A stretch of DNA of 38,801 nt from Bacteroidota bacterium (GTDB lineage: Bacteria > Bacteroidota > Ignavibacteria > UBA10030 > BY39). Location: positions 1-38,801 of the forward strand of contig JASEGV010000024.1 of NCBI GenBank assembly GCA_030017895.1, in the 5' to 3' direction. The notes beneath the pieces are model-generated. The model ran no database searches and was not told the DNA's origin. It worked only from the letters and a program-made list of their open reading frames with translations. Numbering within the stretch: the first letter of the stretch is position 1; each line of letters begins with the position of its first letter. Made by a program: the position numbers and the translations under genes. Positions 7,130-15,289 of this stretch are shown piece after piece.

Positions 7130-10069
7130 TCACCTCACCGTTTCAATCACTGCGTCGTGTAACTCGGATCGAATTTTAATAATCTTATTATTCGCACGAG
7201 TTGGATGAACGCGGTTAGTTAAAAATATTACAATCAAATTTTTATCTGGGTCAATCCATAGCGATGTTCCGGTAAATCCGGTGTGCCCGAAAGATTTTGG
7301 ACTAAAAAGATTTCCCGCCGAACTGTATCCGTTCAAAGTTTTAAAATCCCAGCCGAGTCCGCGTTTGGTTCTCAAATCAATTCGTTCAGTAAATAATTTA
7401 ACAGTTTCCGATTTAATGTATTGAACTCCTCCGTAGCTTCCTCCGCTTAAAACCATCTGAGCGAATTTTGCTAAATCGGAAGCAGTCGAAAATATACCTG
7501 AGTGTCCCGAAATTCCTCCGAGCAGCGCCGCCGTCTCATCGTGGACAGTTCCGTGCACAAGTTTCTTCCGCCAGATTGTGTCGATCTCTGTTGGTGCAAT
7601 TCTATATAGCAAATCTGCAGGTGGATTGTAAAATGTATTTTCCATTCCTAACGGATTAAAAAATTCGTTTTTCAAATAAACATCTAAACTTAAACCGGTT
7701 ACTTGTTCAATAATTTTTCCTAATACAATGAAACCGAAATCGCTGTAAATAATCGAATCGCCCGTTCTATAGATTAACTTTGAGTTGTAAATAGAATCCA
7801 AAACTTCATCGGCAGACTTGCAAGTGAGATAAAATTGTTGCCAAGCCGGTAAACCGCTGTTGTGAAGAAGAAGATTTCGAATGGTGATGATCTCTTTTCC
7901 GTTAGAAGAAAAAATCGGAATGTGTTTAATTATCTTATCATCCAAATTTATTTTTCCCTCATCGTACAATTTCATTATTGCCGTTGTGGTGCCCACTACT
8001 TTCGTGAGCGATGCAATGTCGTATAAAGTTGAATCGGTAATTTCAGGTGAATCGGATGCGTAATCCTGTCTTCCGTAATTTTGATGATGTAAAACTTCAC
8101 CATTTTTAATCACCATTACTTGGGCGCCGGGAAATGCTTTATCGGTAATTGCTGATTTTATTGTTCTGTCAACATTCTCAAATTTCTTCAAGTCGGTTGT
8201 TGCTTTATCTTCATACAAAGTGGTTTTAGAAATTTTTAACCCGCTTCCAAACGCATACATCGTAACGCCCGAAGTTGCATCGGGAATTGTAACAGGAAGT
8301 TCGCCTTTCGCTTTGATTTCGCCAAACAAAATTTCGGCTACAGCTTCAGTAGTTAGCTCTGTATCCGAATATGCGAAAACTACAGCGTCAGAATTTTTTA
8401 ACACTCCAACTGTGTACGGATTTCCGAATGTAATCAAAATATGTTTGGCAGTTCGCCCGTTTCCTTTTGTGCTCGAGATAGAATTTATAAAATCAATCAG
8501 ATTCTGAGATAGTCCGTAAGGGTTTGTTCTGGTTCGAATCTTCACGAATAAGGCACAAATAACAACATCGGAAGCACGGGCTTGTGATAAAGCTGCATCG
8601 AAATCCATTTGATTACTGCGCGGAGATAAACGGATTGATTTTATTTTGTTGCTGCGTGCGCGTAGTTCTCCTATAAAATAATCGCCGGCTCTCTCGTTCG
8701 GGTTTGCGTTTCCGGAGCGATTGATATCGGTTCGATAATCATCAGTGTCGCTGATTATCAAGGCGAGTGTGTTCTTGCGCGGGTTAATTGGTATTGCGCT
8801 TTCGTTCTTTACAACAGTAATCGAAACTTGCGAAATTTCTTTTGCAATCTTCCAATGTTCAGGAGAGCTGACAACTTCTGAAATTTTGTTCACATCCACT
8901 AATTTGTTTTCGTCTAACTTCAGCCATTGTTTAACTGCTAAAATTTTTCTAACTGATGAATCGATTCGGGCTTGTGAAATTTTTCCTTTTTTAATCGCAT
9001 TCAAAATTGCATCAATTGCGGCATCTTCATCGGGGGGCAAAAGTAAAATATCGGCGCCCGATTCCACAGATCGAATTGCGGCATCGGATACATTGTAAGC
9101 TTTTGTAACACCTTTCATTTCGAGTGCGTCAGTAATTATCAAACCTTTAAATCCTAATTCGTTCTGAAGCAGATCAGTAGTTATGTTTTTAGAAAGCGAT
9201 GCCGGAATACGTTTCTTCCCATCGAAGGCAGAAACTGCAAGGTGAGCAGTCATTACCCCCATAACACCTTTATCTATCAATTTTTTGAAAGGGTATAGTT
9301 CAACTTGATTTAAGCGGTCGCGGCTTACATTCAAAACTGGTAAATCGTAGTGCGAATCAACATCGGTATCGCCGTGTCCCGGAAAATGTTTTGCTGTTGC
9401 TACAAGTCCGTTTGCTTGCATCCCCGCCGCATAAGCCGATGCTATATCGGCGACGAGTTGTGGCGATTCGCCGTAAGAACGTGTATTGATAACCGGGTTG
9501 AGCGGATTGTTGTTTACATCTGCTACCGGAGCGAAGTTGATATGAACGCCGATAGCACGACTTTCGGCTGCGACGATCTTGCCCATTTGAAAAGCGAGTT
9601 CAGAATTTCGGGTTGCGCCGACAGCCATCGCCTCGGGAAAAGGAGTCATTCGCCGGATACGCATCGGACCGCCTCGCTCGAAATCAGCGCTGATTAAGAG
9701 CGGAACGTCCGATATTTCCTGAAGTTTATTTATCGTTACTGCCGTTGCGTAAACATCCCCCTGAAAAAAACAGAAGCCGCCAACTTTTCGGTTCTTCGCA
9801 AGATGTAACATCTTGTTATATTCATCGCTTTCGGTATTTACAAAATATCCTGTTGAGCGAGGCATAATCATTTGCCCGACTTTTTCTTCAATCGTTAGTC
9901 GGTTCAGTATTTCTTCTACCCAATCGGTTTTGGCTTCGATAATTTCTTCGACGTCTTCTTTGTCGATCGGAGTTGGTTCTTCGTGTGTTTTTTGAATTTC
10001 AACCGGTGCGCGACAGCCGAAGAAATAAGTAAAAAGTAAAAAGTAAAAAGTAAAAAGTAAATGTTTCAT
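7130..10069 (-). CDS. Lipoprotein fusing GH3 beta-N-acetylhexosaminidase (NagZ-like) to a serine beta-lactamase-like domain
   Basis: This 979-residue envelope protein has a lipobox ending at Cys19 (YFFGC). Residues ~48-390 are a GH3 domain with KHFPGHGDTDVDSH (227-240), the His/Asp dyad of bacterial NagZ-type enzymes, and the nucleophile Asp314 in IITDALEM. This should remove GlcNAc from peptidoglycan fragments. Residues ~400-610 resemble the second GH3 domain. Residues ~625-979 are a class C beta-lactamase/esterase-like domain with S-L-T-K (Ser687, Lys690), a Y-S-D motif and an H-T-G motif near the end. This arrangement is known in Bacteroidota. It follows the GlcNAc-kinase-like gene by 23 bases on the same strand, suggesting joint cell-wall recycling. 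The signal peptide is encoded by a heptanucleotide repeat. Confidence 0.93.
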   Translation of the reverse strand: MKHLLFTFYFLLFTYFFGCRAPVEIQKTHEEPTPIDKEDVEEIIEAKTDWVEEILNRLTIEEKVGQMIMPRSTGYFVNTESDEYNKMLHLAKNRKVGGFCFFQGDVYATAVTINKLQEISDVPLLISADFERGGPMRIRRMTPFPEAMAVGATRNSELAFQMGKIVAAESRAIGVHINFAPVADVNNNPLNPVINTRSYGESPQLVADIASAYAAGMQANGLVATAKHFPGHGDTDVDSHYDLPVLNVSRDRLNQVELYPFKKLIDKGVMGVMTAHLAVSAFDGKKRIPASLSKNITTDLLQNELGFKGLIITDALEMKGVTKAYNVSDAAIRSVESGADILLLPPDEDAAIDAILNAIKKGKISQARIDSSVRKILAVKQWLKLDENKLVDVNKISEVVSSPEHWKIAKEISQVSITVVKNESAIPINPRKNTLALIISDTDDYRTDINRSGNANPNERAGDYFIGELRARSNKIKSIRLSPRSNQMDFDAALSQARASDVVICALFVKIRTRTNPYGLSQNLIDFINSISSTKGNGRTAKHILITFGNPYTVGVLKNSDAVVFAYSDTELTTEAVAEILFGEIKAKGELPVTIPDATSGVTMYAFGSGLKISKTTLYEDKATTDLKKFENVDRTIKSAITDKAFPGAQVMVIKNGEVLHHQNYGRQDYASDSPEITDSTLYDIASLTKVVGTTTAIMKLYDEGKINLDDKIIKHIPIFSSNGKEIITIRNLLLHNSGLPAWQQFYLTCKSADEVLDSIYNSKLIYRTGDSIIYSDFGFIVLGKIIEQVTGLSLDVYLKNEFFNPLGMENTFYNPPADLLYRIAPTEIDTIWRKKLVHGTVHDETAALLGGISGHSGIFSTASDLAKFAQMVLSGGSYGGVQYIKSETVKLFTERIDLRTKRGLGWDFKTLNGYSSAGNLFSPKSFGHTGFTGTSLWIDPDKNLIVIFLTNRVHPTRANNKIIKIRSELHDAVIETVR
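10029..10063. repeat. Heptanucleotide tandem repeat inside the signal-peptide codons
   Basis: Four perfect copies of GTAAAAA on the plus strand (10029-10056) are followed by a partial copy. In the minus-strand gene they encode the hydrophobic core of the signal peptide (residues ~3-14, LLFTFYFLLFTY). Because 7 is not a multiple of 3, gain or loss of one unit would shift the frame. Confidence 0.9.
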
Positions 10070-10092
10070 ATAAATTGGAAATCTGATTAATT

Positions 10093-11028
10093 TTAAAACT
10101 CGAATGCTTTCAGTCCCATTATTGCAGCGCCAAAAGCGGCTGGGAATTTTGGTTTCTGAATTATTATTTGTGGAAGCGAGCGAGATATTCTTTCTTTAAC
10201 CATCTTCGAGTAAACATTTTCGGTTTCGAGAAGTCCACCCATTAGAGCTACAGGCATTTTTCTTTTCGGATGCATCTGCGGAATCAGCGTAAGCACTAAC
10301 TCGGCAAGTTCATTTGCCTGATTGAAAAGAATATTGTGAGCCACGTGATCGAATTCGGCAGACGCCTTAATAACTTTGGAAGCAAACGCAGCTATATCCG
10401 TTGAACCGCTGTAAATTTTTGAAACGACATCGTCCAACGTTTTACATTCGAAGTGTTCAAGAGCAAAGTTTATCAAAATAGTTTTGTCGCCTCTTCCTTC
10501 GTAAGCGCGGATTGCGGCGTTGAGAGCTTTTAATCCGATTGAATAACCGCTCCCCTCGTCGCCTAATATCCTTCCCCAGCCGCCGAGGCGAAAAAATTTT
10601 CCGTTTTCGTCTTTACTTACCGCTATTGAACCTGTTCCGGCGATAAGCACAATACCGTAGCTGCTTGCGAATGCGGCTTCGAGCGCGATTCGAGCGTCGG
10701 TTTCCACTGTTACTGCGGGCAGCATTATTTGGCTTTTCTTCAGTCCTTCAAGTAAAACTTTTTTATCGCTTACCCGTCCGGCGCCGGCTAATCCCAACAC
10801 AATAGATTTAATCGAATTAATATCGCAACCGGTTTTTTTGCAGCAAGCAAAAATTAATTTGATAATTGTTTTGGTTGCCTTCTCAACTCCTACTACCTGG
10901 ATATTTGTTGAAACTGATTTTTCTTCAGCGACGACAGCCCCATCGAGACCGACCAAGATAGCCGTAGTTTGAGTGCCGCCGCCATCAACTCCCAGAACAT
11001 ATTTTTTTTTTCCATATCGAACGTTCAC
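10093..11028 (-). CDS. N-acetylglucosamine kinase-like protein (BadF/BadG/BcrA/BcrD ATPase family)
   Basis: Predicted to phosphorylate an amino sugar such as GlcNAc with ATP. This 311-residue protein has the ASKHA fold: phosphate-1 loop GVDGGGTQTTA near the N-terminus, LAGAGR, phosphate-2 loop IAGTGSIAV, the kinase signature GRILGDEGSGYSIG, and MGGLL near the end. The frame requires a GTG start at 11028; an ATG 11 bases further in is out of frame because of a run of ten A. It is read before the NagZ-like lipoprotein on the same strand, so it may phosphorylate GlcNAc released from cell-wall fragments. The exact substrate is inference; a kinase for another amino sugar is possible. Confidence 0.85.
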   Translation of the reverse strand: MNVRYGKKKYVLGVDGGGTQTTAILVGLDGAVVAEEKSVSTNIQVVGVEKATKTIIKLIFACCKKTGCDINSIKSIVLGLAGAGRVSDKKVLLEGLKKSQIMLPAVTVETDARIALEAAFASSYGIVLIAGTGSIAVSKDENGKFFRLGGWGRILGDEGSGYSIGLKALNAAIRAYEGRGDKTILINFALEHFECKTLDDVVSKIYSGSTDIAAFASKVIKASAEFDHVAHNILFNQANELAELVLTLIPQMHPKRKMPVALMGGLLETENVYSKMVKERISRSLPQIIIQKPKFPAAFGAAIMGLKAFEF

Positions 11029-11070
11029 TTTTGCTCAAAAAATATCAAATAATAACGTGATATGCAAAAA

Positions 11071-11102
11071 TTTGTTAAATATGCTAAATGAGTTTATATT
11101 TG
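11071..11102 (+). promoter_or_regulatory. Promoter of tpiA
   Basis: TTTG (11071-11074), 20 bases, TATATTTG (11095-11102). This is an exact match to the Bacteroidota form TTTG-N20-TAnnTTTG and also reads as TTGTTA-N17-TATATT. The expected start is near 11109. The leader contains a small hairpin (GAACG-tttta-CGTTC, 11131-11145) directly before the AGAAGG ribosome-binding site (11146-11151). Confidence 0.65.
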
Positions 11103-11160
11103 AACACGTTTTATAGAAGAAAAAAATAAAGAACGTTTTACGTTCAGAAGGAAAAACAAT

Positions 11161-11928
11161 ATGCGCCGTAAAGTAATTGCAGGTAACTGGAAAATGAATA
11201 AAGATATACAAGAGACAGTAACTCTTGTGAATGAAATAAAAGAACGTTTGAACGGGTTCAACAAAAATGTGGAAGTTGTAATTTGCCCGCCGTTCGTATC
11301 GCTTGTAGTGGCAAGTGGATTAATAAAGGGCTCGAACATAAAATTAGGCGCTCAGAATATGTATCATCAAAACGACGGAGCTTTTACAGGCGAAGTATCA
11401 GCCAGGATGTTGAAAGCAATAGGTTGCGAGTATGTAATTTTAGGACACTCGGAACGCCGCCAATATTTTAAAGAAACAAACGAGTTTATAAATTTAAAAG
11501 TTAGACACGCATTGACTAATAACTTAACGCCAATAATTTGTGTCGGTGAAACGTTGGAAGAGCGTGAGTCGGGAGTAACCGATCAAATCGTTTCAACACA
11601 AGTGAAGGGAGTTCTCGCTGGATTAACGCAAAATGATATTGAAAAAATTGTGATAGCTTATGAACCGGTTTGGGCAATCGGGACAGGGAAAACTGCAACA
11701 ACCGAACAAGCTAATCAAGTTCACAAACTAATCCGAAAATTAGTAGCACAATTATACTCGTGGGCGTTGGCTGAAAAGCTGATAATCCAATACGGCGGTA
11801 GTGTGAATCAGCAAAACGCATTCGAGTTGCTTTCGCAGTCCGATATAGATGGGGCATTAGTAGGAGGTGCTTGTTTGAAAGCTGATTCGTTTGTTTCAAT
11901 AATTGGAGCGGCAGGGGAAGTAAGCTAA
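11161..11928 (+). CDS. tpiA: Triosephosphate isomerase
   Basis: Interconverts dihydroxyacetone phosphate and glyceraldehyde 3-phosphate in glycolysis and gluconeogenesis. The 255 residues are standard length. The catalytic set is complete: Asn9 and Lys11 in GNWKMNK, His96 in LGHSERR, Glu168 in AYEPVWAIGTG, with the phosphate-binding loops GGSVN and GALVGGA. The start is fixed by AGAAGG nine bases before the ATG. It is preceded by a good promoter and divergent from the kinase gene. It is likely monocistronic because the next pair has its own promoter-like sequence. Confidence 0.98.
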   Translation: MRRKVIAGNWKMNKDIQETVTLVNEIKERLNGFNKNVEVVICPPFVSLVVASGLIKGSNIKLGAQNMYHQNDGAFTGEVSARMLKAIGCEYVILGHSERRQYFKETNEFINLKVRHALTNNLTPIICVGETLEERESGVTDQIVSTQVKGVLAGLTQNDIEKIVIAYEPVWAIGTGKTATTEQANQVHKLIRKLVAQLYSWALAEKLIIQYGGSVNQQNAFELLSQSDIDGALVGGACLKADSFVSIIGAAGEVS

Positions 11929-11937
11929 AAATTCGAA

Positions 11938-11966
11938 TTGACTAAACAGATAGAAAAACTTAAATT
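11938..11966 (+). promoter_or_regulatory. Candidate promoter of the nucleotidyltransferase pair
   Basis: TTGACT (11938-11943), 17 bases, TAAATT (11961-11966), just after the tpiA stop. It fits the TTG-N20-TAnnTT layout seen elsewhere in the window. The leader would be about 20 bases. Confidence 0.4.
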
Positions 11967-11992
11967 AAAAGCGGAAAGTTTAGTGAATAACA

Positions 11993-12292
11993 ATGCAAAC
12001 AAATAAAACAAAACGAGAGAAAAAAAATTATCACCCGCCAAGAATAAAATGGACATATTCTCAGCAAGTGAGTTTTCCAGACAGGTATAAGAAATTAGTA
12101 TGGGAACATGTCAATTGCAAAGCCCCATTAGAGAAACTCATCCATCGCATTTTCACTTATGGAAGGTTTGAGGACCTTCAATGGCTGTACCATAAATATC
12201 CTGGCCAGTCGTTCGAACTCTCGAAAAAGTACAATGATATAAAACGGGGCGTTAAATTCTGGATGGAGTACTGGCATGATCAAAGAATATAA
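11993..12292 (+). CDS. Small partner of the AbiEii-like nucleotidyltransferase (putative antitoxin)
   Basis: This 99-residue protein is basic at its N-terminus (TKREKKNYHPPRIKW). It then has a helical, Trp-rich body with LEKLIHRIFTYGRFEDLQWL and ends in an R-G-V-K-F-W-M-E-Y-W segment. Short proteins of this style (IL.YG...ED...L, then a C-terminal Arg and aromatic patch) commonly lie just before small AbiEii-type nucleotidyltransferases. The match is to a general pattern, not an exact family I can name with certainty (DUF6922-like is a possibility). Its 3' end overlaps the next gene by 17 bases, the tight coupling usual for toxin-antitoxin pairs. An antitoxin role is inference from context. 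Confidence 0.75.
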   Translation: MQTNKTKREKKNYHPPRIKWTYSQQVSFPDRYKKLVWEHVNCKAPLEKLIHRIFTYGRFEDLQWLYHKYPGQSFELSKKYNDIKRGVKFWMEYWHDQRI

Positions 12293-12836
12293 TTCATTAC
12301 TCAAACTTGCAAAGGAAATTCAGGAACACTTCCATGGGTTTTACTTAGCCGGTGGAACCGCTCTCATGTTGAGGCATAAGCATCGTGTAAGCATCGATTT
12401 AGATTTTTTCAATCATCGCTCATTTTCCTTTGCACATCTCGCAGCGAAAACGAGGAAGCTATTTCACGTCGAAGCAGAAGAGCGGTTAGACGACAATATC
12501 GATTTCTTTATTGAGGGCAAGAAGGTTTCATTTGTCTTCTTTCCTTTTGAGAACAGCACCCTATTAGTGAAATATAGAGGCATTAAAATGGCCTCCGATT
12601 ACGATATATTTCTTAACAAAATTTATGTCGCGGGAAGACGGGTTGACCCGAAAGATTCCTATGATGCAGCATTCTTATACAAGATGTACAAATGGAAACC
12701 CGATGCGATTAAGAAAGATTTTGAGAAAAAGTTTCAAGGACAAAGTTATGAGATTTTTCTTGGAGCGCTTCTACACTTTGAAGATTATCCTAAACTCCCT
12801 AAATGGGTTAAATCAACTTTAATAGAGTTAATATAA
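12276..12836 (+). CDS. AbiEii-type nucleotidyltransferase (putative toxin)
   Basis: This 186-residue protein carries the polymerase-beta-like nucleotidyltransferase signature of the AbiEii/AbiGii toxin group: FYLAGGTALMLRHKHRVSID followed by LDFF. The Gly-Gly-Thr loop and the Asp-x-Asp pair would bind nucleotide and metal. Later Asp/Lys-containing segments (SDYDIFLNKIYVAGRRVDPKDSYD) match the region that follows in this family. Relatives transfer nucleotides to tRNA or other targets and act as type IV-like or nucleotidylating toxins, often in phage defence. It is shorter than classical AbiEii (~300 residues). It overlaps the upstream small gene. Actual toxicity and target are not deducible from sequence. 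Confidence 0.82.
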   Translation: MIKEYNSLLKLAKEIQEHFHGFYLAGGTALMLRHKHRVSIDLDFFNHRSFSFAHLAAKTRKLFHVEAEERLDDNIDFFIEGKKVSFVFFPFENSTLLVKYRGIKMASDYDIFLNKIYVAGRRVDPKDSYDAAFLYKMYKWKPDAIKKDFEKKFQGQSYEIFLGALLHFEDYPKLPKWVKSTLIELI

Positions 12837-12850
12837 GAGGTTGACCAAAA

Positions 12851-12894
12851 AGTCGTTTTTCTCGATACGTTCGCTTCGCGAACACTCGAAAATC
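12851..12894. repeat. Palindromic intergenic element
   Basis: The core GTTCGC-ttc-GCGAAC (12869-12883) is flanked by a near-symmetrical frame, TTTTCTCGATAC on the left and ACTCGAAAA on the right. This CTCGATAC...ACTCGAA frame around a variable stem resembles dispersed REP-like elements I associate with Bacteroidota-type genomes. The element follows the nucleotidyltransferase stop by 14 bases and could also act as a terminator. The rest of the 310-base gap holds only the promoter and leader of the next gene. Confidence 0.55.
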
Positions 12895-13000
12895 GGCTAA
12901 ATAAGCAGGTTCTCGAGTTCGATTTCGACTGGATTGATAGAATTTGGGAGTTATTAGATATAACAGCGAATAGAGTTCTTCATCTTCCCGCCACAAGTTC

Positions 13001-13030
13001 TTGACAATAGATTAAGATTTTTATATATTA
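13001..13030 (+). promoter_or_regulatory. Promoter of the beta-propeller gene
   Basis: TTGACA (13001-13006), a 17-base spacer and TATATT (13024-13029) form a near-consensus vegetative promoter. It leaves a long leader of about 110 bases. Confidence 0.6.
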
Positions 13031-13061
13031 ACCGCATCACGATTTGTTGTTGTGTTTGTTA

Positions 13062-13085
13062 AGTCTGGAATTATATGTCCAGATT
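13062..13085 (+). promoter_or_regulatory. Hairpin in the leader of the beta-propeller gene
   Basis: TCTGGA (13064-13069), loop ATTATATG, TCCAGA (13078-13083), extended by one G-T and one A-T pair. It lies in the middle of the predicted leader and may affect mRNA stability. No known riboswitch is recognised. Confidence 0.35.
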
Positions 13086-13146
13086 CGAGAGCTTTGAGAA
13101 AAAGTGGATTTAGTTGAGAATTAATAATTAAAATCAGGAGAATTCT

Positions 13147-15288
13147 ATGAAAAATTTTTTAAGATTTTCAGCTTTTCTGTTCGTTACAGTGTTGATGTGC
13201 CTAAGCCAATCCTACACTCAATCGGGTTGGTTCTGGCAAAATCCGTTGCCACAGGGAAACAGTTTATATTCCGTTCATTTTGTAAATGCAAACACCGGAT
13301 GGGCAGCGGGAGTAAACGGAACCATTCTTAAAACTAATGATGGAGGAGAAAAATGGACAATCCAAACAAGCAATTCTCCATCATACGTTTTACGTTCCAT
13401 TTATTTTACCGATCTTGATACCGGTTGGGCTGTCGGAATGGTCGGAGCTGGGGAGCTAATACTAATAACTACAAACGGAGGTAACGATTGGTTTGTCCAA
13501 ACCGGACCATCTTCATTCTATAGCTTGCTTTCCGTATATTTTATTGATTCTCAAATCGGATGGGTTGCAGGACAAACTGGAAAAATATGGAAAACCACAA
13601 ATGGAGGTGATGACTGGATCGTTCAAACCACTCCGCTCGGAAATGATTTGAATTCTATTCAATTCGCAGACAGCAGTACCGGCTGGGCGGTTGGAGGTTC
13701 CGGTGTAATTCTAAAGACTACAAACGGAGGCGATAATTGGTTAGAGCAATCAAGCGGCACAAATCGCGATCTGAATTCCGTTCGATTTGTAGATAAAAAT
13801 AACGGCTGGGCAGTAGGCAACAACGGAACAATACGAAGAACCACAAACGGCGGTAGTAACTGGTCTAGCCAAATGAGCAACACAACTCTACATCTGTATT
13901 CTGTTAATTTTGTTGATATCAATAATGGTTGGGCAGTTGGTTCGGTTGGCACAATTCTAAAAACCACAAACGGAGGTAATGACTGGATATCGCAAACCAG
14001 TAATACAAATAAAGAATTAAGATCAATTCATTTCACAAATACCACAACCGGCTGGGCAGTTGGAGTAAATGGTGTAATAGCTAAAACTACTGATGGCGGT
14101 ACTAATTGGTTTCTCCAATCAAAAGGTTTATTGAATCATTTATTTTCTGTTCATTTTGCAGATACGCTTACCGGCTGGGCGGTTGGAGAGAACGGTGCTG
14201 TTTTAAAAACTACAAACAGTGGTAACAACTGGTTTACTCAATCAAGTGGTACAATAGAATGGTTGCAGTCAGTTCATTTTATAGATGCCGATACCGGCTG
14301 GGCAGTAGGAATCAATGGCACGATAATAAAAACATCAAACGGCGGTGATAATTGGTCCAATCAGACAAGCGGGACTGTGAACATTCTGAAATCCGTTCAT
14401 TTTTCGGACACTAATACAGGCTGGGCAGTCGGATTTTATGGTCTGATTTTGAAAACGACAAACAGCGGCAATGATTGGTTTGCGCAAACCAGCGGAACGG
14501 GGAATAATTTATATTCCGTTCAATTCAGGGATACGAGCACCGGATGGGCGGTTGGAAATGGAGGTACGATTTTAAAAACTACAGACGGTGGAAACAATTG
14601 GACTGCTCAGTCAAGCGGGACAACAGACCTTCTTAGTTCTGTTTGTTTTCCGGATGATAATACCGGTTGGGTGATTGGATCTATAGATGGATTTAATACA
14701 AAAATACTCAAAACTACAAACGGAGGAACAAACTGGTTCATCCAAACTTCGAGTGGAATGCCAAATAATTGGTGGTCCGTCCAATTCACGGATACGAATA
14801 CCGGTTGGGCAGTTGGAGGCAATGGCCTTATTATTAAAACTACCGATGGCGGAAATAATTGGTTTGATCAATCAAGCGGAACAACGAATGCTTTTTATTC
14901 AGTATGTTTTGTTTCGCAAGGAAGCGCCAAAGTCGGATGGATAGTTGGAGTAAATGGTACGATATTAAAAACTACAACTGGCGGTGCTGTAGTAACGGGT
15001 ATGGGAAATGAAAATCAAACGGCTTCTGCATATAAGCTAAGACAAAACTATCCCAATCCATTCAACCCGTCAACAGATATAACATTTTATCTTCCTTCAC
15101 GATCGCAAGTTTCGTTGAAAGTATTTGACCTGCTCGGAAGAGAAGTTGCGACACTCGTCTCCGGAGAATTACCGGCAGGCGATCACACGCAACAATGGAA
15201 TGCGGTAGGCATGCCGAGCGGCGTATATTTTTACCGTTTGAATACCGGTTCGTTTTCTGAAACCAAGAAACTTATTTTGCTGAGGTAA
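13147..15288 (+). CDS. Secreted Ycf48/BNR-like beta-propeller protein with T9SS type A sorting domain
   Basis: This 713-residue exported protein has a signal peptide at 1-~25. Residues ~30-620 hold 14 repeats of about 42 residues. Each reads like 'L-x-S-V-x-F-x-D-x-x-T-G-W-A-V-G-x-x-G-x-I-L-K-T-T-N-G-G-x-N-W-x-x-Q-(T/S)-S-G', the Ycf48-like/BNR blade. Fourteen blades would make two seven-bladed propellers. The last ~75 residues are a type IX secretion sorting domain (NYPNPFNPSTDITFYLP, then LKVFDLLGREVATLV and PSGVYFYRL), which directs export and attachment at the cell surface. The function is probably binding or structure; no enzyme motif is seen. A strong promoter and AGGAG precede it. The type IIG gene starts one base after its stop. 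Confidence 0.92.
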   Translation: MKNFLRFSAFLFVTVLMCLSQSYTQSGWFWQNPLPQGNSLYSVHFVNANTGWAAGVNGTILKTNDGGEKWTIQTSNSPSYVLRSIYFTDLDTGWAVGMVGAGELILITTNGGNDWFVQTGPSSFYSLLSVYFIDSQIGWVAGQTGKIWKTTNGGDDWIVQTTPLGNDLNSIQFADSSTGWAVGGSGVILKTTNGGDNWLEQSSGTNRDLNSVRFVDKNNGWAVGNNGTIRRTTNGGSNWSSQMSNTTLHLYSVNFVDINNGWAVGSVGTILKTTNGGNDWISQTSNTNKELRSIHFTNTTTGWAVGVNGVIAKTTDGGTNWFLQSKGLLNHLFSVHFADTLTGWAVGENGAVLKTTNSGNNWFTQSSGTIEWLQSVHFIDADTGWAVGINGTIIKTSNGGDNWSNQTSGTVNILKSVHFSDTNTGWAVGFYGLILKTTNSGNDWFAQTSGTGNNLYSVQFRDTSTGWAVGNGGTILKTTDGGNNWTAQSSGTTDLLSSVCFPDDNTGWVIGSIDGFNTKILKTTNGGTNWFIQTSSGMPNNWWSVQFTDTNTGWAVGGNGLIIKTTDGGNNWFDQSSGTTNAFYSVCFVSQGSAKVGWIVGVNGTILKTTTGGAVVTGMGNENQTASAYKLRQNYPNPFNPSTDITFYLPSRSQVSLKVFDLLGREVATLVSGELPAGDHTQQWNAVGMPSGVYFYRLNTGSFSETKKLILLR

Positions 15289-15289
15289 A

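Noticed and set aside
11938-12006. TTG-started 22-residue frame after tpiA, charged and helix-like
   Set aside because: Very short, no ribosome-binding site, and the same bases make a better promoter for the following pair.
13659-14871. Minus-strand open frames within the propeller gene
   Set aside because: They are shadows of the repeat pattern on the other strand and carry no start signals.
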